Origin: Mesostigma viride
Taxonomy: Eukaryota; Streptophyta; Mesostigmatophyceae; Mesostigmatales; Mesostigmataceae
Length of the DNA stretch: 64,000 nucleotides
Direction: 5' to 3'
Assembly (NCBI GenBank): GCA_009746045.1
Contig: RPFO01000131.1
Location: 1,220,966-1,284,965 of the forward strand
Shown: piece after piece, positions 1 to 22,712 of the stretch
How the letters are laid out: each line of letters begins with the position of its first letter
Numbering within the stretch: the stretch's first letter is position 1
The notes under the pieces: generated by a model
The model's input: only the letters and a program-made list of their open reading frames with translations
Databases searched by the model: none
Told to the model about the DNA's origin: nothing
Translations under genes and position numbers: made by a program

Positions 1-188
1 CATATGCTGCCATGAACGCCGACAGGCCCACCATCGCAATCGCAATCCCAAAGACGGTGGGTCGTATGGCGATGGCAGTGTGGATTCCCCATGCAAGCAT
101 GGGTATCACGGGCGCCAGCAGAAGAAGATGCGCAAACAAGGCCAGCAGCAAGCCTGGCCAAGCCACGTATCCTCGGGCGATGATATAG
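1..188 (-). CDS. Partial exon of a possible multi-pass membrane protein
   Basis: On the minus strand this stretch reads without stops into a very hydrophobic peptide: YIIARGYVAWPGLLLALFAH, then a run with LLLLAPVIPMLAW and a further AIAIRPTVFGIAIAMVGLSA segment. This is what two to three transmembrane helices would look like. A good acceptor (pyrimidine-rich tract ending in CAG) lies just upstream at 189-191, so it can be read as an internal exon that continues beyond the left edge. I do not recognise the family. The call rests on hydrophobicity plus the splice acceptor, and the other frames are less protein-like. It may be a chance reading. Confidence 0.35.
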
Positions 189-191
189 CTG

Positions 192-3100
192 GATGACGAC
201 GGCACGCACAGCAGGAAAGCGAAGAGAAAGTATAGCAGGCAGCATAAACGAAAAGCAGGCGGCTTCGAGCGCGGCCGAAATTCCTGCTAGATTGTTGATT
301 AAGATATGCGTGCGATAGATATGCTCGCGCAACCTGATTTATGGCCACTGTTGGCATGTAATCTTACCTTACAATCCTCCATGGGCGGAATCGGATGCGA
401 CTCAAGAAATAAGCCCATGGTATCGAAAACCCGAGAACAATGGGCCCGTAAATACTGCACAGGTGTTCAAAACTGTCCCCGTCTCGATATTTCTTGATGG
501 TTTCATCCCACACACTGAATCCCATTGTTAAAGTGCCAGCATGCCTCTAGAAATTCCATGCTGGCGTAGTGCCATGTTCAACATAAATTAATCTTCTACC
601 TAGGCAGCTGTGTGCATATACGACATCTGGGCAGTCGCTTCTGCGTATGCATTGTTGTAAGCCCGTCATAATATCCCCCATTTCGTCCTGGCAGTTAACA
701 TAATATATGCAAGTGTGGATCAGCGAAAAGGTTCGTCGAAGTTCTGGCGAGTTATGGTCTTGTGGAGTAACGTCCATAACAACACTGACACCAGTCTACA
801 CTCGATTCTTAATGGCTCAGACGGCCCTGACGTTGGGACGCAGTGAAATGACCTCTCGGAGGCACACGTCGCCCCGAGTACCGTCGTTCCGGCCGCGCAC
901 GGTGACCGGTCCCGCAGCACGGAGTGACGGAAGCTTTCGAATCTATTGCGGAAACTTGGAATGGTGTCATCCGCACCTTGCTGGTCCGCTTGTGGCTGGT
1001 CAAGACTCACGGCTGTACGAGCTCCGCTGAAGAAGATCCGGCAGGTTGGAGTATCTTCAGGGAATCTTGCACAAGGTACCTGATTTTTTGGACAAGTATC
1101 CTTGAATATCCATAAAAATATACTTGTCGCTCGTGGCAGCTCGTGGCGTCTCGACGTACATAACAGCTCGTACTTATCGTACTGTTCGTACTTTTTCGCG
1201 CTTTCAAAAACTTTCGCCACCTGTCCCTTTCCTACGATGGATTCGATCGAGGGAGGTCGGGGGCCGCACCCGCGGGGGCGCGGGGTGCGAAAATAAATGT
1301 CTCTGCTTGTAAGCTTACGGTCGCTCGTGTCGATTACGCGACGCGTTCGCAGCTGGGCTGACGGCATAATTATTGGGATCTCGGTTTCCCTTTCAAGACG
1401 TGAGAAGTGAGAGCTGTTGATGATTCCTAACTGCGCCGCGCCGACTGTATGTACTCGGACCCCACTGCGTCCATTGCAGCTGTGACACGTGTCCGCTAGC
1501 TGGCTGCCTACTTGGACGTTGCAATGAAATGACTTTCATTTCTCATATTTGTCTCATGTCTGCGCTCGGCCGAATCTTTTGTTGGGGGTCGGGGTCAGTT
1601 TCACATTTGTAGACGACAAGGCCTGTGCGTCGTCAGCCGACACGGGACAACGCCTGTGCCCGTTAACGATCATGTCCATCGTTTCTTCATGGGAGATGGA
1701 GCGTTTCATCTGCCTGCATAGAGTCACGGGGATGAACCGTGTGTTCGTGGCTCGGCCGCGCAATTCTCTGACACCCATTCCCGGGGGTACCCTCTACCCG
1801 CACAGTGCGTGGCATGGAGGCTCTCGTGCAATGGATTTGCGACGGTTGGGATTATACAATGAGCCAATTGGATAACTTACTCACGAACAACCGCGCTGCC
1901 GTCTCGGATATCGAGTAAGCTGACGTCCGGCGCCCGTATCACTCATGGCTGGGTTAGCTTGCACGCCGGGTGCCTGATTGCAATGTGACTGATACTTCAA
2001 CAATCAATTTCTTGGCGGTGATATTTTGTCCTTGGTCTCGTTTTTTAATCTCGTTTAGCTTGGCCTTGTCTGATATTGCCCACATTACAATCCTAACTTG
2101 TTGTCTGATGGGTCTGGCACCCTGATTGAATCGCTGCATTCTCTTTCCTTGGCGTTACAGCTGTGTTTAGGGTAACGAGGCTTGCCTGATTCCTAGGGCT
2201 TGACCCACAGCTAGCTGCTTCTGAACTATGCAGTCCGTCTAATTTTACAAGCTACTCGGGGCTGGTAGGTGCGGCCCCAGAGTTTGAAATGTAGATGCTT
2301 CCCGTATTTGCTTCATCTTACCTGCAACTGAAGTTTTAGCGCAGTCTTTCGTGTTTGCTTCCTTTTGGAACCCCACTCACGCAGCACGCAGCCAAATAGT
2401 AAGGGGTCACCGTTCCATATATAATTTGTTGGGTGGACACCAGCCTGCAGTACTGTGCCGTAGGTCACTCCCTTGCTACGATAATACCACCCGTCAGCGT
2501 GGATTGCTCACCTGTAGGTAAATTTCCATTGCTCTCACTGCTGGCATCTTTTCTTGTCTCGATCTACTTTCATGCGTGGCACTCTTATATTTCTGCGGCC
2601 ACCCATCACGACAGTGCCATCTGGCAACCGCAATTGGACGCCTTCTCTCCGGAGGGCGCGCGCCGCAGCCCTCCTGCCGCCCGCAAGAAGCGCAAGGACC
2701 GGTTCAAGTGCTGGCAGTGCGGCGCCAAGACCGCGGTGCCCCAGCTGTGGCCATCCTCTTGGGTCGACAAAGGCGACGCCGCGCACCTGGCGGTGGGTCG
2801 CCTGATCCTGTGACGTCATGTCCAAGTCTCGAGGCCTTAGGGCAATATCAGGGGCTATCTGCCTGCCTGTGGGTCGGAGTAGAACGGGTCCGAGTAGCAC
2901 GTTGGAATCCAGCCCCTTTCTAGGGCCCTCGATGCCTCCGTTAACTAAGCCCTATCTAGCCCCAGCTAGGGTTGGGTTGGAATTCGTAGGAGGGTGTCAT
3001 GTTTGGCTCCAGCCCACGTTGTGGATCGTCCGCTGCTACGACTGCGATAGCGGGTTGGCTTGCTATAATGTTGTATGACACGCGATATGAGAGCCTATCA

Positions 3101-3396
3101 CAAGTATGGCCAACTAGCCAGCATGAAAAAGTAGATGTGTTGTGAAGCAAAACACATCGAATAATCCAGCATGCACGCTGCCCACTGAATGGTCATGGCC
3201 CTGTGGTCAACCCCCCCCTCCTGTCCCCCAAACACCCCTTTCTTGCCCCTCTGCTGTTGGCCTCCTGCCCCACGCCAGGAGATGCCAGGGACGTGCATGC
3301 AACGCACGCACCTAGCGCCCGCCTCAATGGGTGTTGCGTCATCGCACCCGCAAACGTCATGGTCACCCGACCCCCTCAGCCCCGTATCAACCCGCA
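192..3396. other. Stretch without a recognised gene
   Basis: I see no convincing gene, RNA or mobile element here. One GC-rich island at about 2620-2812 reads on the plus strand as a basic peptide with RKKRKDRFKCWQCGAKT, a half zinc-ribbon-like CxxC. It has no clear partner cysteines, so it is not called as a gene. It could be an exon of the RING gene that follows or an unrelated relic. Confidence 0.4.
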
Positions 3397-4475
3397 GCAT
3401 CAACTCCACCTGCCCGACCTGCCTGGATGACTTCTACTCTGGCCAGTCAGTGCATGTGGCCCCCTGTGGTCACAGCGTGTGCACCCTCTGTTTCCACCAG
3501 TGGTGCGTCTGGCAGCAGAAGCACAAGGGGGGGAGGCAGGCGACTTGGGAAGAGGCGATACTGGCGTCCCCCGTGGCACCTCCCAATGAGCACACGCCGC
3601 ATCCACCGAGCCTAGCCCCTCCTGCCATGCATGCGCGTGTGGAACCCATGGATGTGGTCACAACCGCTGTGCCAGGCAACACCTTGCCCAGCGCCGCAAG
3701 CGTAGCAAGAACGCCGGCGCAGCGAGCCCATCTGCCAAGGGGGGGACAAGGGGGGGGGCCTTGTCCCGCCCAGAGACTTGGCACTGTTTCTACCGCGGAT
3801 AGCCGGGGGACGTGGGATGCGACACATTTTTTTCCGCCCGCCCTGCACCTCTGGGGCGATCGTGATGGCAGCATGCGTGGCCGGTCCTGTCGTGATGCGC
3901 GCACGCCAAGCGGTGCCCGCTTGGCCTGTCCCGGTAACACGGTGTGCGGTATGTCCGGCACGGCCATGGAGGGCAGGAATGATCGGGGTCAAACGGACAC
4001 CAGGTGGTACAGCTCGGGGCATGGCCGACCCGGGTCGGTTGGCTGCGTGCGCAACAGCACTGCCAGCGAAGGGGGGGTTAGCGGGCGTGGGCGCGGCGCT
4101 GATAGCCCAAATGGCGCGCAATCAATGACGTCGGTGGGAGGGTCGGGGCTGGGCAGGGGTGGGGCAGCTGGCAGCATTGCCACGGTGTCTCGGGGCCTAT
4201 GTGGGGGGACTGCCCCTTCATGTGGGGGGACTAGCCTGTGTGGTCCTGGCCCCGCGGGCTGTTGTACAGGGGTCGAGGCAGCCGCCGTGGCACAAGGGGA
4301 GGGAGGCGGCGGGAATGTGTCGCACAAGCGGGCATCAAGGATGGCCGCAAATGGTGGCGGTGATGGCGGCGGTGACCATGGAGCGGGTGGCATCTCGGGT
4401 GGGAGGAGCCAAGAGGCCAGGGGGGTGCGTGTGCGCTTCTTCTGGGTCTGCCCGTTGTGCCGCGTGAAAGCGAAG
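3397..4475 (+). CDS. RING-finger (C3HC4) protein, partial gene model
   Basis: Two plus-strand exons can be joined. Exon a (about 3397-3502) encodes CPTC, then PCGHSVCTLCFHQ. Exon b (4421-4475) encodes FFWVCPLCRVKAK and ends at a strong GTAAGT donor. With a GTGCGT donor at 3503 and an AG acceptor at 4420, the 918-base intron is a multiple of three. Removal joins CFHQW directly to GVRVRFFWVCPLC, giving the full C-x2-C, C-x-H-x2-C-x2-C, C-x2-C zinc pattern with normal RING spacing. Unspliced, the frame is also open, but it puts about 306 low-complexity residues in the middle of the RING. RING domains usually act as ubiquitin E3 ligases; substrate and other domains cannot be seen. Upstream and downstream exons are not identified, so this may be a fragment. 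Confidence 0.45.
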
Positions 4476-5625
4476 GTAAGTCGCTCATCCCGCCAGAAAA
4501 GATTGGAAGCCAAACCCTTTCAAAGCCGTTGTGAGACAGAGGAAGTTGTCATATGTGTTGCAGTGCCATGCGAACCAAGGTATCGTGATTCTTGCAAAGC
4601 CTGAGTGGGTTGCCTCATCTTCTGCGGAGTGTGGATGTTTGCATGTCGCATGCCACAATTCCGAATGTCGGTTACTTGTCGGATGTCAACCGGGTTATGA
4701 TTTGTTTCCTAGTATTTGCATGTATGGTTCTGTGACACGTAAACTTGCTGAATGAAAATTTTACATGCTCGGCTACCTTGCCCTCCTGTGCTTGCCCACC
4801 GTGCCCTCCTGCAGATGCAATGTGCAAGTTGCGGCCAATGGGACTGCGGCGCTCACGATGCATCAAAGAGCCCCCACGGTAGCATTGTGGAGAATAGCAG
4901 CATTCATGTTGATGGGTGCACCCGATGGAGCTGGTGGTGGGCAGCGGCAGCCAGGTCCAGTTACAACATTTGGAATTGTGGCTATGTTGATGATGATTAA
5001 CTATTATCCGCCTATTGTCATGTGAGACAAGCAATGCAATATATATGTGGCCATTGTGGACTGTGAAGACAATGAAGTGCATGCAGTTTGTCGGCGAGCT
5101 TGTTTTGTTCTATATTTCTGTATAATTTAGTTGAATATGAAGCTTGTGCCAATATTTCTTGTGGGCGATCTGATCATCAGAAGGAGCCAACGTCATGTAC
5201 CCCTCAGCTCGTCAAGTTGTGGTGCCCCTTTTGATGGTTAGCAAGCTTCTCGTATAAATTGGCTGCAGCGATCTCCCACTCGTATGCGACAACTAAGACG
5301 GGCGCGCGTGTGTAATTAATTAACAAGTAACAGTGTGTGTGTGTGTGTATATGTATATACCTTGGCATGCACAGGGTAACCCAGGCATGCTGGCTGGCGA
5401 ATGATTAGACCGGATTATTGCTGCCTTCTGTGCACATCTGAAATGCCAAATATCTTGCGGATGATGTATGGATGCAAGGTCGCGTGCTGATGCGCGGACC
5501 CAAGTAGTGCAAACTGGTTGTTCGATCTGTTGTTCGGTCTGCAACTGCTGGCCAGTTAGCACGCCTGGTTTTCGCTGACGGATTTGTGAGTTAATAGTTT
5601 TTGTTCATTTGGACAATCAATTAAT
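4476..5625. other. Stretch without a recognised gene
   Basis: Follows the RING exon. No further exon could be assigned with confidence. A short (GT)n microsatellite lies at about 5332-5349 and an (ATTA)n tract near 5618-5633 that belongs to the next LINE tail. Nothing else stands out. Confidence 0.4.
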
Positions 5626-5735
5626 TAATTAATCAGACTCGTGCTCCCGTTGGGGAGTCACGGAGCATGAACCCCGATGGATGGATGCATGGGGACACAC
5701 AATCCTACCGGTCTAATCTTTCTACAACATCAAGC
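5626..5735 (-). mobile_element. LINE 3'-end relic (type I stem-loop)
   Basis: Read on the minus strand, this ends with the same 3' terminal block seen at several other sites: a GACCGGTAGG segment, ATCCATCC repeats, then a stem-loop at 5640-5662 (arms CTCCC and GGGAG around loop CAAC, flanked by CGTG/CACG) and a (TTAA)n tail. It is 5' truncated and diverged. No clear TSD was found, so it is an older copy. Confidence 0.6.
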
Positions 5736-6246
5736 CAACTCTATTATTCTAAGCTGTCTACCCTAGGGGTCCTGTCTAGCGTGCTTCCCGCGTTTGCAAA
5801 CACGCGGCTTCCCCACGGGAGGGGGGTCGTTGTCCTCTATGACCTGGGCCCACTTGGACCATTTGGACCATTGATGGGCCATTCACTAGTCCATGGTGAC
5901 GGAATGACTGAAGCTAGCATATCAGTCAACAATTGGAGTGTCGGTTGTCGTGACGGATTCGACCTAAATCACAAATCGGCCGGCAGCCTTCTTCATTCTC
6001 AATGCCGCACGTCAACGACCAGCTAGTAGAGGACATGAGGGGCTCGCCAGTGCTGTATAGATAGATGTTGTAGTTAGTAATTAATTAATTAATTAATTAA
6101 TTAATTAATTAATTAGGAACATAACTCCGTTGGGAGTATATGTAGTGCTCACATAGCCCAGAGAAGGGGCATATGGCCTATCATACATTCTAAGCTACTT
6201 CCTGCAAGGGTGGGAATGTAAACGACCCTTGCTCTAGGTGCACCAG

Positions 6247-6405
6247 ATAGATGTTTTAGTTGGAATGCTGTTAGATAGATGTAGTATATGTAGCCGATGT
6301 AGATAGATTAGACCGGTAGGACTGTTTGCACCCATCCATCCATCCATCGGGGTTAATGCTCCGTGACTCCCCAACGGGAGCACGAGTCTAATTAATTAAT
6401 TAATT
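6247..6405 (+). mobile_element. 159-bp LINE 3'-end insertion
   Basis: A severely 5'-truncated plus-strand LINE end: TAGATAGATG motifs, GACCGGTAGG, ATCCATCC repeats, stem-loop at 6362-6384 and (TTAA)n tail. Perfect TSD AGGTGCACCAG lies at 6236-6246 and 6406-6416. The matching position in the sister element (about 40570) has no insertion, which confirms the boundaries. Confidence 0.88.
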
Positions 6406-6687
6406 AGGTGCACCAGGGCACTTGCAGCCCCATGATCTTCAAGCTATGCCCAGCGAAGGGGGAGCCTGTCATGGGGTGGAAGATCAGCATAGCTATACAA
6501 AAAAGCTAGGGCATGGCGTCTCAGCAGAGAGTTACTCCCTGCATGGGCACAACATAACTAAGTAAAGCTAGGCATCATCTGGAGGGTGGCTCATCATAGG
6601 CACACATGTATACATGATTAAATAAAGCGCGTGGATTAGCTGGGATAGTGCCTCTACGAGGCGTACATGTACATGGCCACGGTCTAT

Positions 6688-8150
6688 CTATTCTACACTA
6701 CTACTGCGGTATTCCCCTAAGCTGGGGCGGCTGGAGTCGCTGGGGCCGCGGGGGTCGCCTGCCAGGGCTTGTGGCCGACGTAGATGGCTGCCCCCTTCCC
6801 GTACACCGGCTGCCCCGCCTTGGTCTGCCGGAGCTGGAGGTAGGTCGGCCATAGCTCCCGTCGCCGTTGTTGAGCACTGCGCCAGGGTCAAGTCGTCATC
6901 AAGGGTGAAGAGAGTCTTCTCGAGCCGCTTGCGGCGTCTGAGAAAAGAAATCTTGTCCGCCGGGGTCTTAAAGGTGAGAAGGAGCGGGGGCGCCCCTGCC
7001 TTACCCCGCGCGCGGGGGAGCTAGGCGGTGGGCGACCAGCTCGATCTCACCATTAAGACCCATGCGACCAAGGATTTCTCTCTCAAACGCACGCGTAAGC
7101 TTCTCGGAGTTCTCACCTTCCTCCATGGTGAAGTTCTTGACAATGACGTTGAGGCTGCGCTTGGCGAGCTCGGCCTCCTCGCGGAGGTCAAGCGTCTGCC
7201 GTTGGAGCTGGGCTGCGACGGCGGAGGTGGTGGAGGTGGTATGTTGCTTAAGCATGTCCGCCCAGGTGGTGATGGGAGGAGCATCGCTGGCCAGGCCAGC
7301 CGGGGCTGGCTTGGCGGCAATTGATGTCCTTCACCGCCTGGGCGGTGAGGCCTGCGGTGTTCTGCAGAACCTCGATAGCGATGGCGTTGTCCTTAAGACG
7401 CTGGTCGATGTCACGGAGCTGGGCGGTGATGGCGTCGGAGGTGGGGGTGGTGGCGGTGGAGGAGGCGAGAAGCTAGAGTGGAGGTGGCAGTGGAGATGGT
7501 GGAGAGGAGGGGGAGCTCGGCAGCCAGCGTGCTGCCCATGACCGCCACATCTGCAGCGATGGGGGCCACGTGTTGCTCGAGGGCCTCCTGGAGGAGTTAG
7601 CGGATGGATCGAGGATTCGGTTAAGGTGGTGGTGAGGGGCTTTGGGGGCCAAAGCTCCTCGATGGAGCGTCCAAGGAGGGATCGAAAAGAGAGCGGATTG
7701 CTGGAGGTTGGGGCGGCGGATCGAGGCTGGGAAAGCGGTCGAAAGAGGAGGCGCGATTCTGGTGAGGATCAAAGAGGCGACATCGGATGAAGAGCTGCTT
7801 GCACAGTTCAACAAGCGAGGCGTGTGATCCAAAAAACACGCAGGCCAGGATGCGTTCCTCGGTAAACTTGATTGTCAAAGAAGTCGGGCTGGCGGGCTTC
7901 GGCTACAAATTCAATCTCGACCCAGCTCGGCTCGGCAGGGCGACTGCGCTTGGGTTCAGTCAGGCGACGCTGCTGGCGAGGCGGGCTCAGCAGGGGGCTG
8001 GACGACCACTAGAGCTTGGCTAGTGGCGCCGCTGTCTGCTGGGCCGGTTGGCGAAGCTGCAGCCGGAGCTGCAGACGTATTTTCATTGCTGAGCGCAGCC
8101 GCCACTGAGGCTGCGTTGCGTCGAGAGGCGTTTGCTCATCGTATATTGCG
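6688..8150 (-). pseudogene. LINE ORF1 protein (RRM type), degraded
   Basis: Minus-strand ORF1 of the ORF1-only LINE, broken by several frameshifts. Readable pieces are TLDLREEAELAKRSLNVIVK with EILGRMGLNGEIELVAH downstream (a likely RRM-like RNA-binding core) and, at the C-terminus, ADLPPAPADQGG. The same blocks occur in the copy at 40941-42373. LINE ORF1 proteins of this kind are RNA-binding chaperones that coat the element RNA. The reading frame is not intact, so this copy is probably dead. Confidence 0.65.
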
Positions 8151-8479
8151 TAATAGCTTCGGAAAATTATATCAGCATGTGCGTCGTAGAAAGACGCGTC
8201 GATTGTGATATTCACGGCTAAATTTGGTGCTCAAACGTGAAAGTTATGAGCTCCGCCGTCAGCCATGGCTACCTCGTGGCTCGTGGGGGCATATGGCTTT
8301 TAATACATATAGTAGTTAGTAATGCTGTTAGATAGATGTCGTAGGTAGCTGATGTAGATAGCTTAGACCGGTAGGTCTGTTTGCACCCACCCATCCATCC
8401 ATCGGGGTTAATCCTCCGTGACTCCCCAACGGGAGCACGAGTCTAATTAATTAATTAATTAATGAGGGGCTCGGGCCTC

Positions 8480-8925
8480 TCAGTAATGAAACAACTACTC
8501 CTGGACGCATGGCGATCCAACGTCAGCCCTGGAAGGACTAGTGCAGTTGCCTGAGAGGAAATCTTGACGCGAATCTACCGCGGGAGCCGGGTGGCTATCT
8601 GTAGGAAGACCTGCATGGAGAAAGATGCCGAACAAGTCCATCTGGGCCCAAGCGGTAGAGGACAATGCTCCCCCCCCGTGGGGAAAAAGCGCGACACCCA
8701 TCATGGGAAGAACCGCGCCCCCGGCGGCGTGACCGCTAGCGCACTTGGCACTACCGGCCCGCTACGTGGCATGCATGTCAGTCCCTTGGTTTGTTAGTCT
8801 AGGCATTAGATAGATAGAATAGAACGGCCGTAGGATTGTTCGTCCGCCGGCCGCATCGATCCGCCCATCCATTCATTGGGGTTAGTTCTCAGTGACTCCC
8901 CAACGCGAGCACGTGTTTAAGAGTA
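8480..8925 (+). mobile_element. Old LINE 3' end (ORF2 C-terminus plus tail block)
   Basis: The plus strand around 8610-8720 resembles the C-terminal end of ORF2 of the LINE at 42749-45331 (compare its GPSGRGQ..PPVGKKR reading with EDNEPPPVGKRPRVQ). It is followed by the TAGATAGA, CCATCCATTC and a decayed stem-loop near 8890-8914. There is no intact tandem tail or TSD, so this is an older, diverged copy. Confidence 0.5.
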
Positions 8926-9179
8926 ATTCTCTGAGATTAATTCTCCATGGCATTTGACCAATGCCGCCGGGGCAAAATGAAGGTTAATTGAATGAAACAG
9001 CCCATACGCCGTCTGGGCCTGGCCTGTCAGTCATGGTCGCCGGTCTGGATTCGTCATGATGATGCCGGAGCTGACGGTATAACCGGCCGACCGAGTATGA
9101 TGATGAACTGAATGTCATCATTGATTGTGCCATGACCTGGTCGTTCAGATTGAACCTCGCCATAAACAAATACATCAGT
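8926..9179. other. Short spacer with no feature seen
   Basis: Sequence between an old LINE end and a young LINE insertion. Nothing recognisable. Confidence 0.3.
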
Positions 9180-9191
9180 ATGCTGGTTGTC

Positions 9192-9917
9192 CTTACGAGT
9201 CCTCACAGTGCTTACGTATGGCGCGCCGAGGCGGCATGGACACTCACGGACACACTGGCAACCAAGCTAGACGGCACGGTTTATAGGATGCTCCGATAGT
9301 AGGTTTTGAATGTAGGGTTTTCCAAGCATAGGTCATTAGAGTCTTTTTATCAGGGTATGCCTCGAATTTCGGACGAGATTATGCAGCGTAGGATAGCATT
9401 TGTAGGACATCTTGCACGCACCAGTCAGGTCGACAGCGCCCTTGGTCTGGCCGGCCCCCAGCGGCTAGGCCAACCACGGCGGCACATCCTGACCTGGCTT
9501 GGCCCCAAGGACATTCCTAGAAAGCTAGGTAAACCTGCCATGAACTACATCCAGATGTTGTTGGCCGACCTAGTGGTCCCAGCTCAGTTTGAACACCGCA
9601 TTCACTCCCTCTAGTCTCTTCTTTGGACTTCTACAGTGTAGTCGGTATGCAGAACAAGAAGAGGCCGGGTGGCAGAAGATTGTCCATGCTCACACACCAG
9701 CCCCTGTGGGCCGGCAAGGCCCCGCCCCCCAAGCGGAAGGGGCGTTTTGCTGAGTAGCGTAGTTAGGATTTTATAGACTAGATAGCTTAGACGGAGGTAG
9801 GTTAGTTCGATAACGCAGCTTCGCCCACCTCCACCCGGCCATCCATCCGGCAGCAAGGAATATAGTTTGCCCTACATGATCTCCCAACGGAGTCATGTTA
9901 TAATTTAATTTAATTTA
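9192..9917 (+). mobile_element. 5'-truncated LINE (ORF2 C-terminal end)
   Basis: A clean insertion flanked by the 12-bp TSD ATGCTGGTTGTC at 9180-9191 and 9918-9929. It carries the last part of ORF2 (QGMPRISDEIMQRRIAFVGH, then LGPKDIPRKLGKPAMNYIQM and EHRIHSL), a 3' UTR, a stem-loop at 9874-9898 (inner CTCC/GGAG around CAAC, outer ACATGA/TCATGT), and a (TTTAA)n tail. It is related to the split LINE ending at 24308 and serves as the uninterrupted reference for the hAT insertion site there. One stop lies in the ORF2 part near 9298. Confidence 0.88.
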
Positions 9918-9929
9918 ATGCTGGTTGTC

Positions 9930-10150
9930 TCAGTGTTATTGATGACGAGCTCGTTGACGGAAGAGCTCAATGAAGCCGCCCGTCCGGCGTCCACCGGTCT
10001 TCAATCGGCGCTGAGTGCAATCGGCGCTGGGTACCCGGCTCCCCGGTTCCGGCCCGCGTCGCGGCACGCCGTGCACTCCGCGCTGGCGCGGAGATACCAT
10101 TCACTCGCCGAACACCGGGGTCACTGTACGGCGTACGCGCGCACGTCACA
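9930..10150. other. Short spacer with no feature seen
   Basis: GC-rich sequence between a LINE and a MITE-like element. No gene or repeat recognised. Confidence 0.3.
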
Positions 10151-10830
10151 TGAGGGCTAACTCACACGGGTCGCGATCCGTAGTTCGTGAGCACTCTTGT
10201 CATGCGTGGCAGGAATCTTCTCACGGCGTCGGCAGATAGTGCCGGAAAACGGGCATGGTTCGCGACCCGACTTTGTGGTTCGCGGGAAATCGTGTCGCGA
10301 CCCATGTTCACGAGAGAAAAGTCCACGTGTCCGTGAATCGAACCTGACAAGTGCGAAAAAGACCTGAAAGTACGGGAATTAATGGTACGAATTCAGTCGG
10401 CGTAGAACCAGTACGGCAGGGTGCTGAAGAAAACTGGACAGTTTCGATCCAGCGAAGCCGGTCTCGCCAGGTAGAATTTAGTATCGTCCAGTAAAGACAA
10501 ATAATCACTGGATACACCCGAATAATCAGAATACGATATCGTAGATATCCCGCTGTATGTGTAAATCCAAGGACAGGTGGCGACAACGAGGAGATTGAGG
10601 AGGAGTGCGGAAAAGAGCGCAAAGTGCGGAAACTCCAGAAAAAAAGGTACTGTGAACCAATCTTTATCTATCTGAACAATCCGAACGCCCGCGACCCGCC
10701 GTGTGAGTGCGACCGGTTCGTCAACCAATTTCTGTTCCACGTGGCAGAAAGTTCGATGCCACTCGGCAAAGCGGTTCGCGAACCATGACCGTACGAACCA
10801 CGGACCGCGACCCGTGTGAGTTGGCCCTCA
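10151..10830. mobile_element. MITE-like element with about 38-bp terminal inverted repeats
   Basis: The left end reads TGAGGGCTAACTCACACGGG followed by TCGCGATCCGTAGTTCGT. The reverse complement of the right end reads TGAGGGCCAACTCACACGGG followed by TCGCGGTCCGTGGTTCGT. That is three differences in 38 bp. The interior is about 600 bp with no recognised protein; the word CGCGACCC/GGGTCGCG recurs inside. The TSD is not resolved (GTCACA occurs near both ends). It is probably a non-autonomous DNA transposon just upstream of SEC23. Confidence 0.65.
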
Positions 10831-11311
10831 GTGGTCACATCCAGCTTAGATCGGAATACCTCGGCCGGAGCGGTACGGCCGTGCTATATTGAGCTTGGGC
10901 ATGATACGGCCAATCCTGATACAGGGCCATGCCTGTTTGCCGAGTTGGGGCGCGTGTCGCAGCCTGGCACTCTCTACGGTACTTTCCAGCCAGGCGCGCA
11001 TGGGGTGCGTTCGTGCATCATGTGCGTGCGGGAAATGAACCAAGGCGGTGCGTATTACTGTACAAGTGGCGACTAAAATGACTTCGGCGCCCATTCAGCT
11101 TCCATGACACACGGGGTGTAAAGCCTTCGTTGTATGGAAGTGGCGGTTTTGACGGGGTGCCAACCGTCGGCCTAGCGAGAAAATGGGATGGGAGAAAACT
11201 TGGCGGACTGTCGTTTTTCCAAAGGAAAAGCGCGCGGTGGGTTAGTCGCTGTCAGCCCCCTCTTTTCACTTTAACTGCGTGTGTGGGAGGCAGGTTAGAG
11301 ACTAGAACAAA
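10831..11311 (+). promoter_or_regulatory. SEC23 upstream region, presumed promoter and 5' UTR
   Basis: The 480 bp between the MITE-like element and the SEC23 start codon. No clear TATA box or other element can be named; the promoter role is inferred only from position. The MITE lies within 500 bp of the start codon and could affect expression. Confidence 0.3.

Positions 11312-22712
<11,401 letters not shown>

Larger units (their letters stand above)
6082..8311 (-). mobile_element. ORF1-only non-autonomous LINE, copy 1
   Basis: A minus-strand element with a (TTAA)n tail at its low-coordinate end, a stem-loop at 6119-6143 (arms ACTCC/GGAGT with outer ACATA/TATGT), a 3' UTR, and one degraded ORF1. 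It is flanked by the TSD GTAGTTAGTAAT at 6070-6081 and 8312-8323. The close relative at 40435-42565 has nearly the same 5' end, so both look near full length at about 2.1 kb. No reverse transcriptase is encoded; mobilisation in trans is inferred. It carries a later short LINE insertion at 6247-6405. Confidence 0.8.
6047..8461 (+). mobile_element. 5'-truncated LINE 3' end, split by an ORF1-only LINE
   Basis: A short plus-strand LINE end (6047-6081 and 8324-8461) with stem-loop at 8417-8439 and a (TTAA)n tail. It is flanked by a perfect 12-bp TSD, ATGAGGGGCTCG, at 6035-6046 and 8462-8473. The two halves are separated by a later 2.2-kb insertion (6082-8311). Rejoined, they match the LINE end at 45175-45331 (TAGATAGATG, TGTAGTTAG, GACCGGTAGG, ATCCATCC). 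Confidence 0.8.

Noticed and set aside
2535-2900. Minus-strand frame with REGVQLRLPDGTVVMGGRRN
   Set aside because: It overlaps an equally open plus-strand frame in GC-rich DNA; neither has enough support to call a gene.
3503-4420. A single 471-residue protein from 3189 to 4604
   Set aside because: The middle is G/C-rich low complexity that splits a RING domain; splice sites in phase give a better model.
10393-10740. Minus-strand frame with hydrophobic segments
   Set aside because: It lies wholly inside a MITE-like element and has no recognisable family or splice context.
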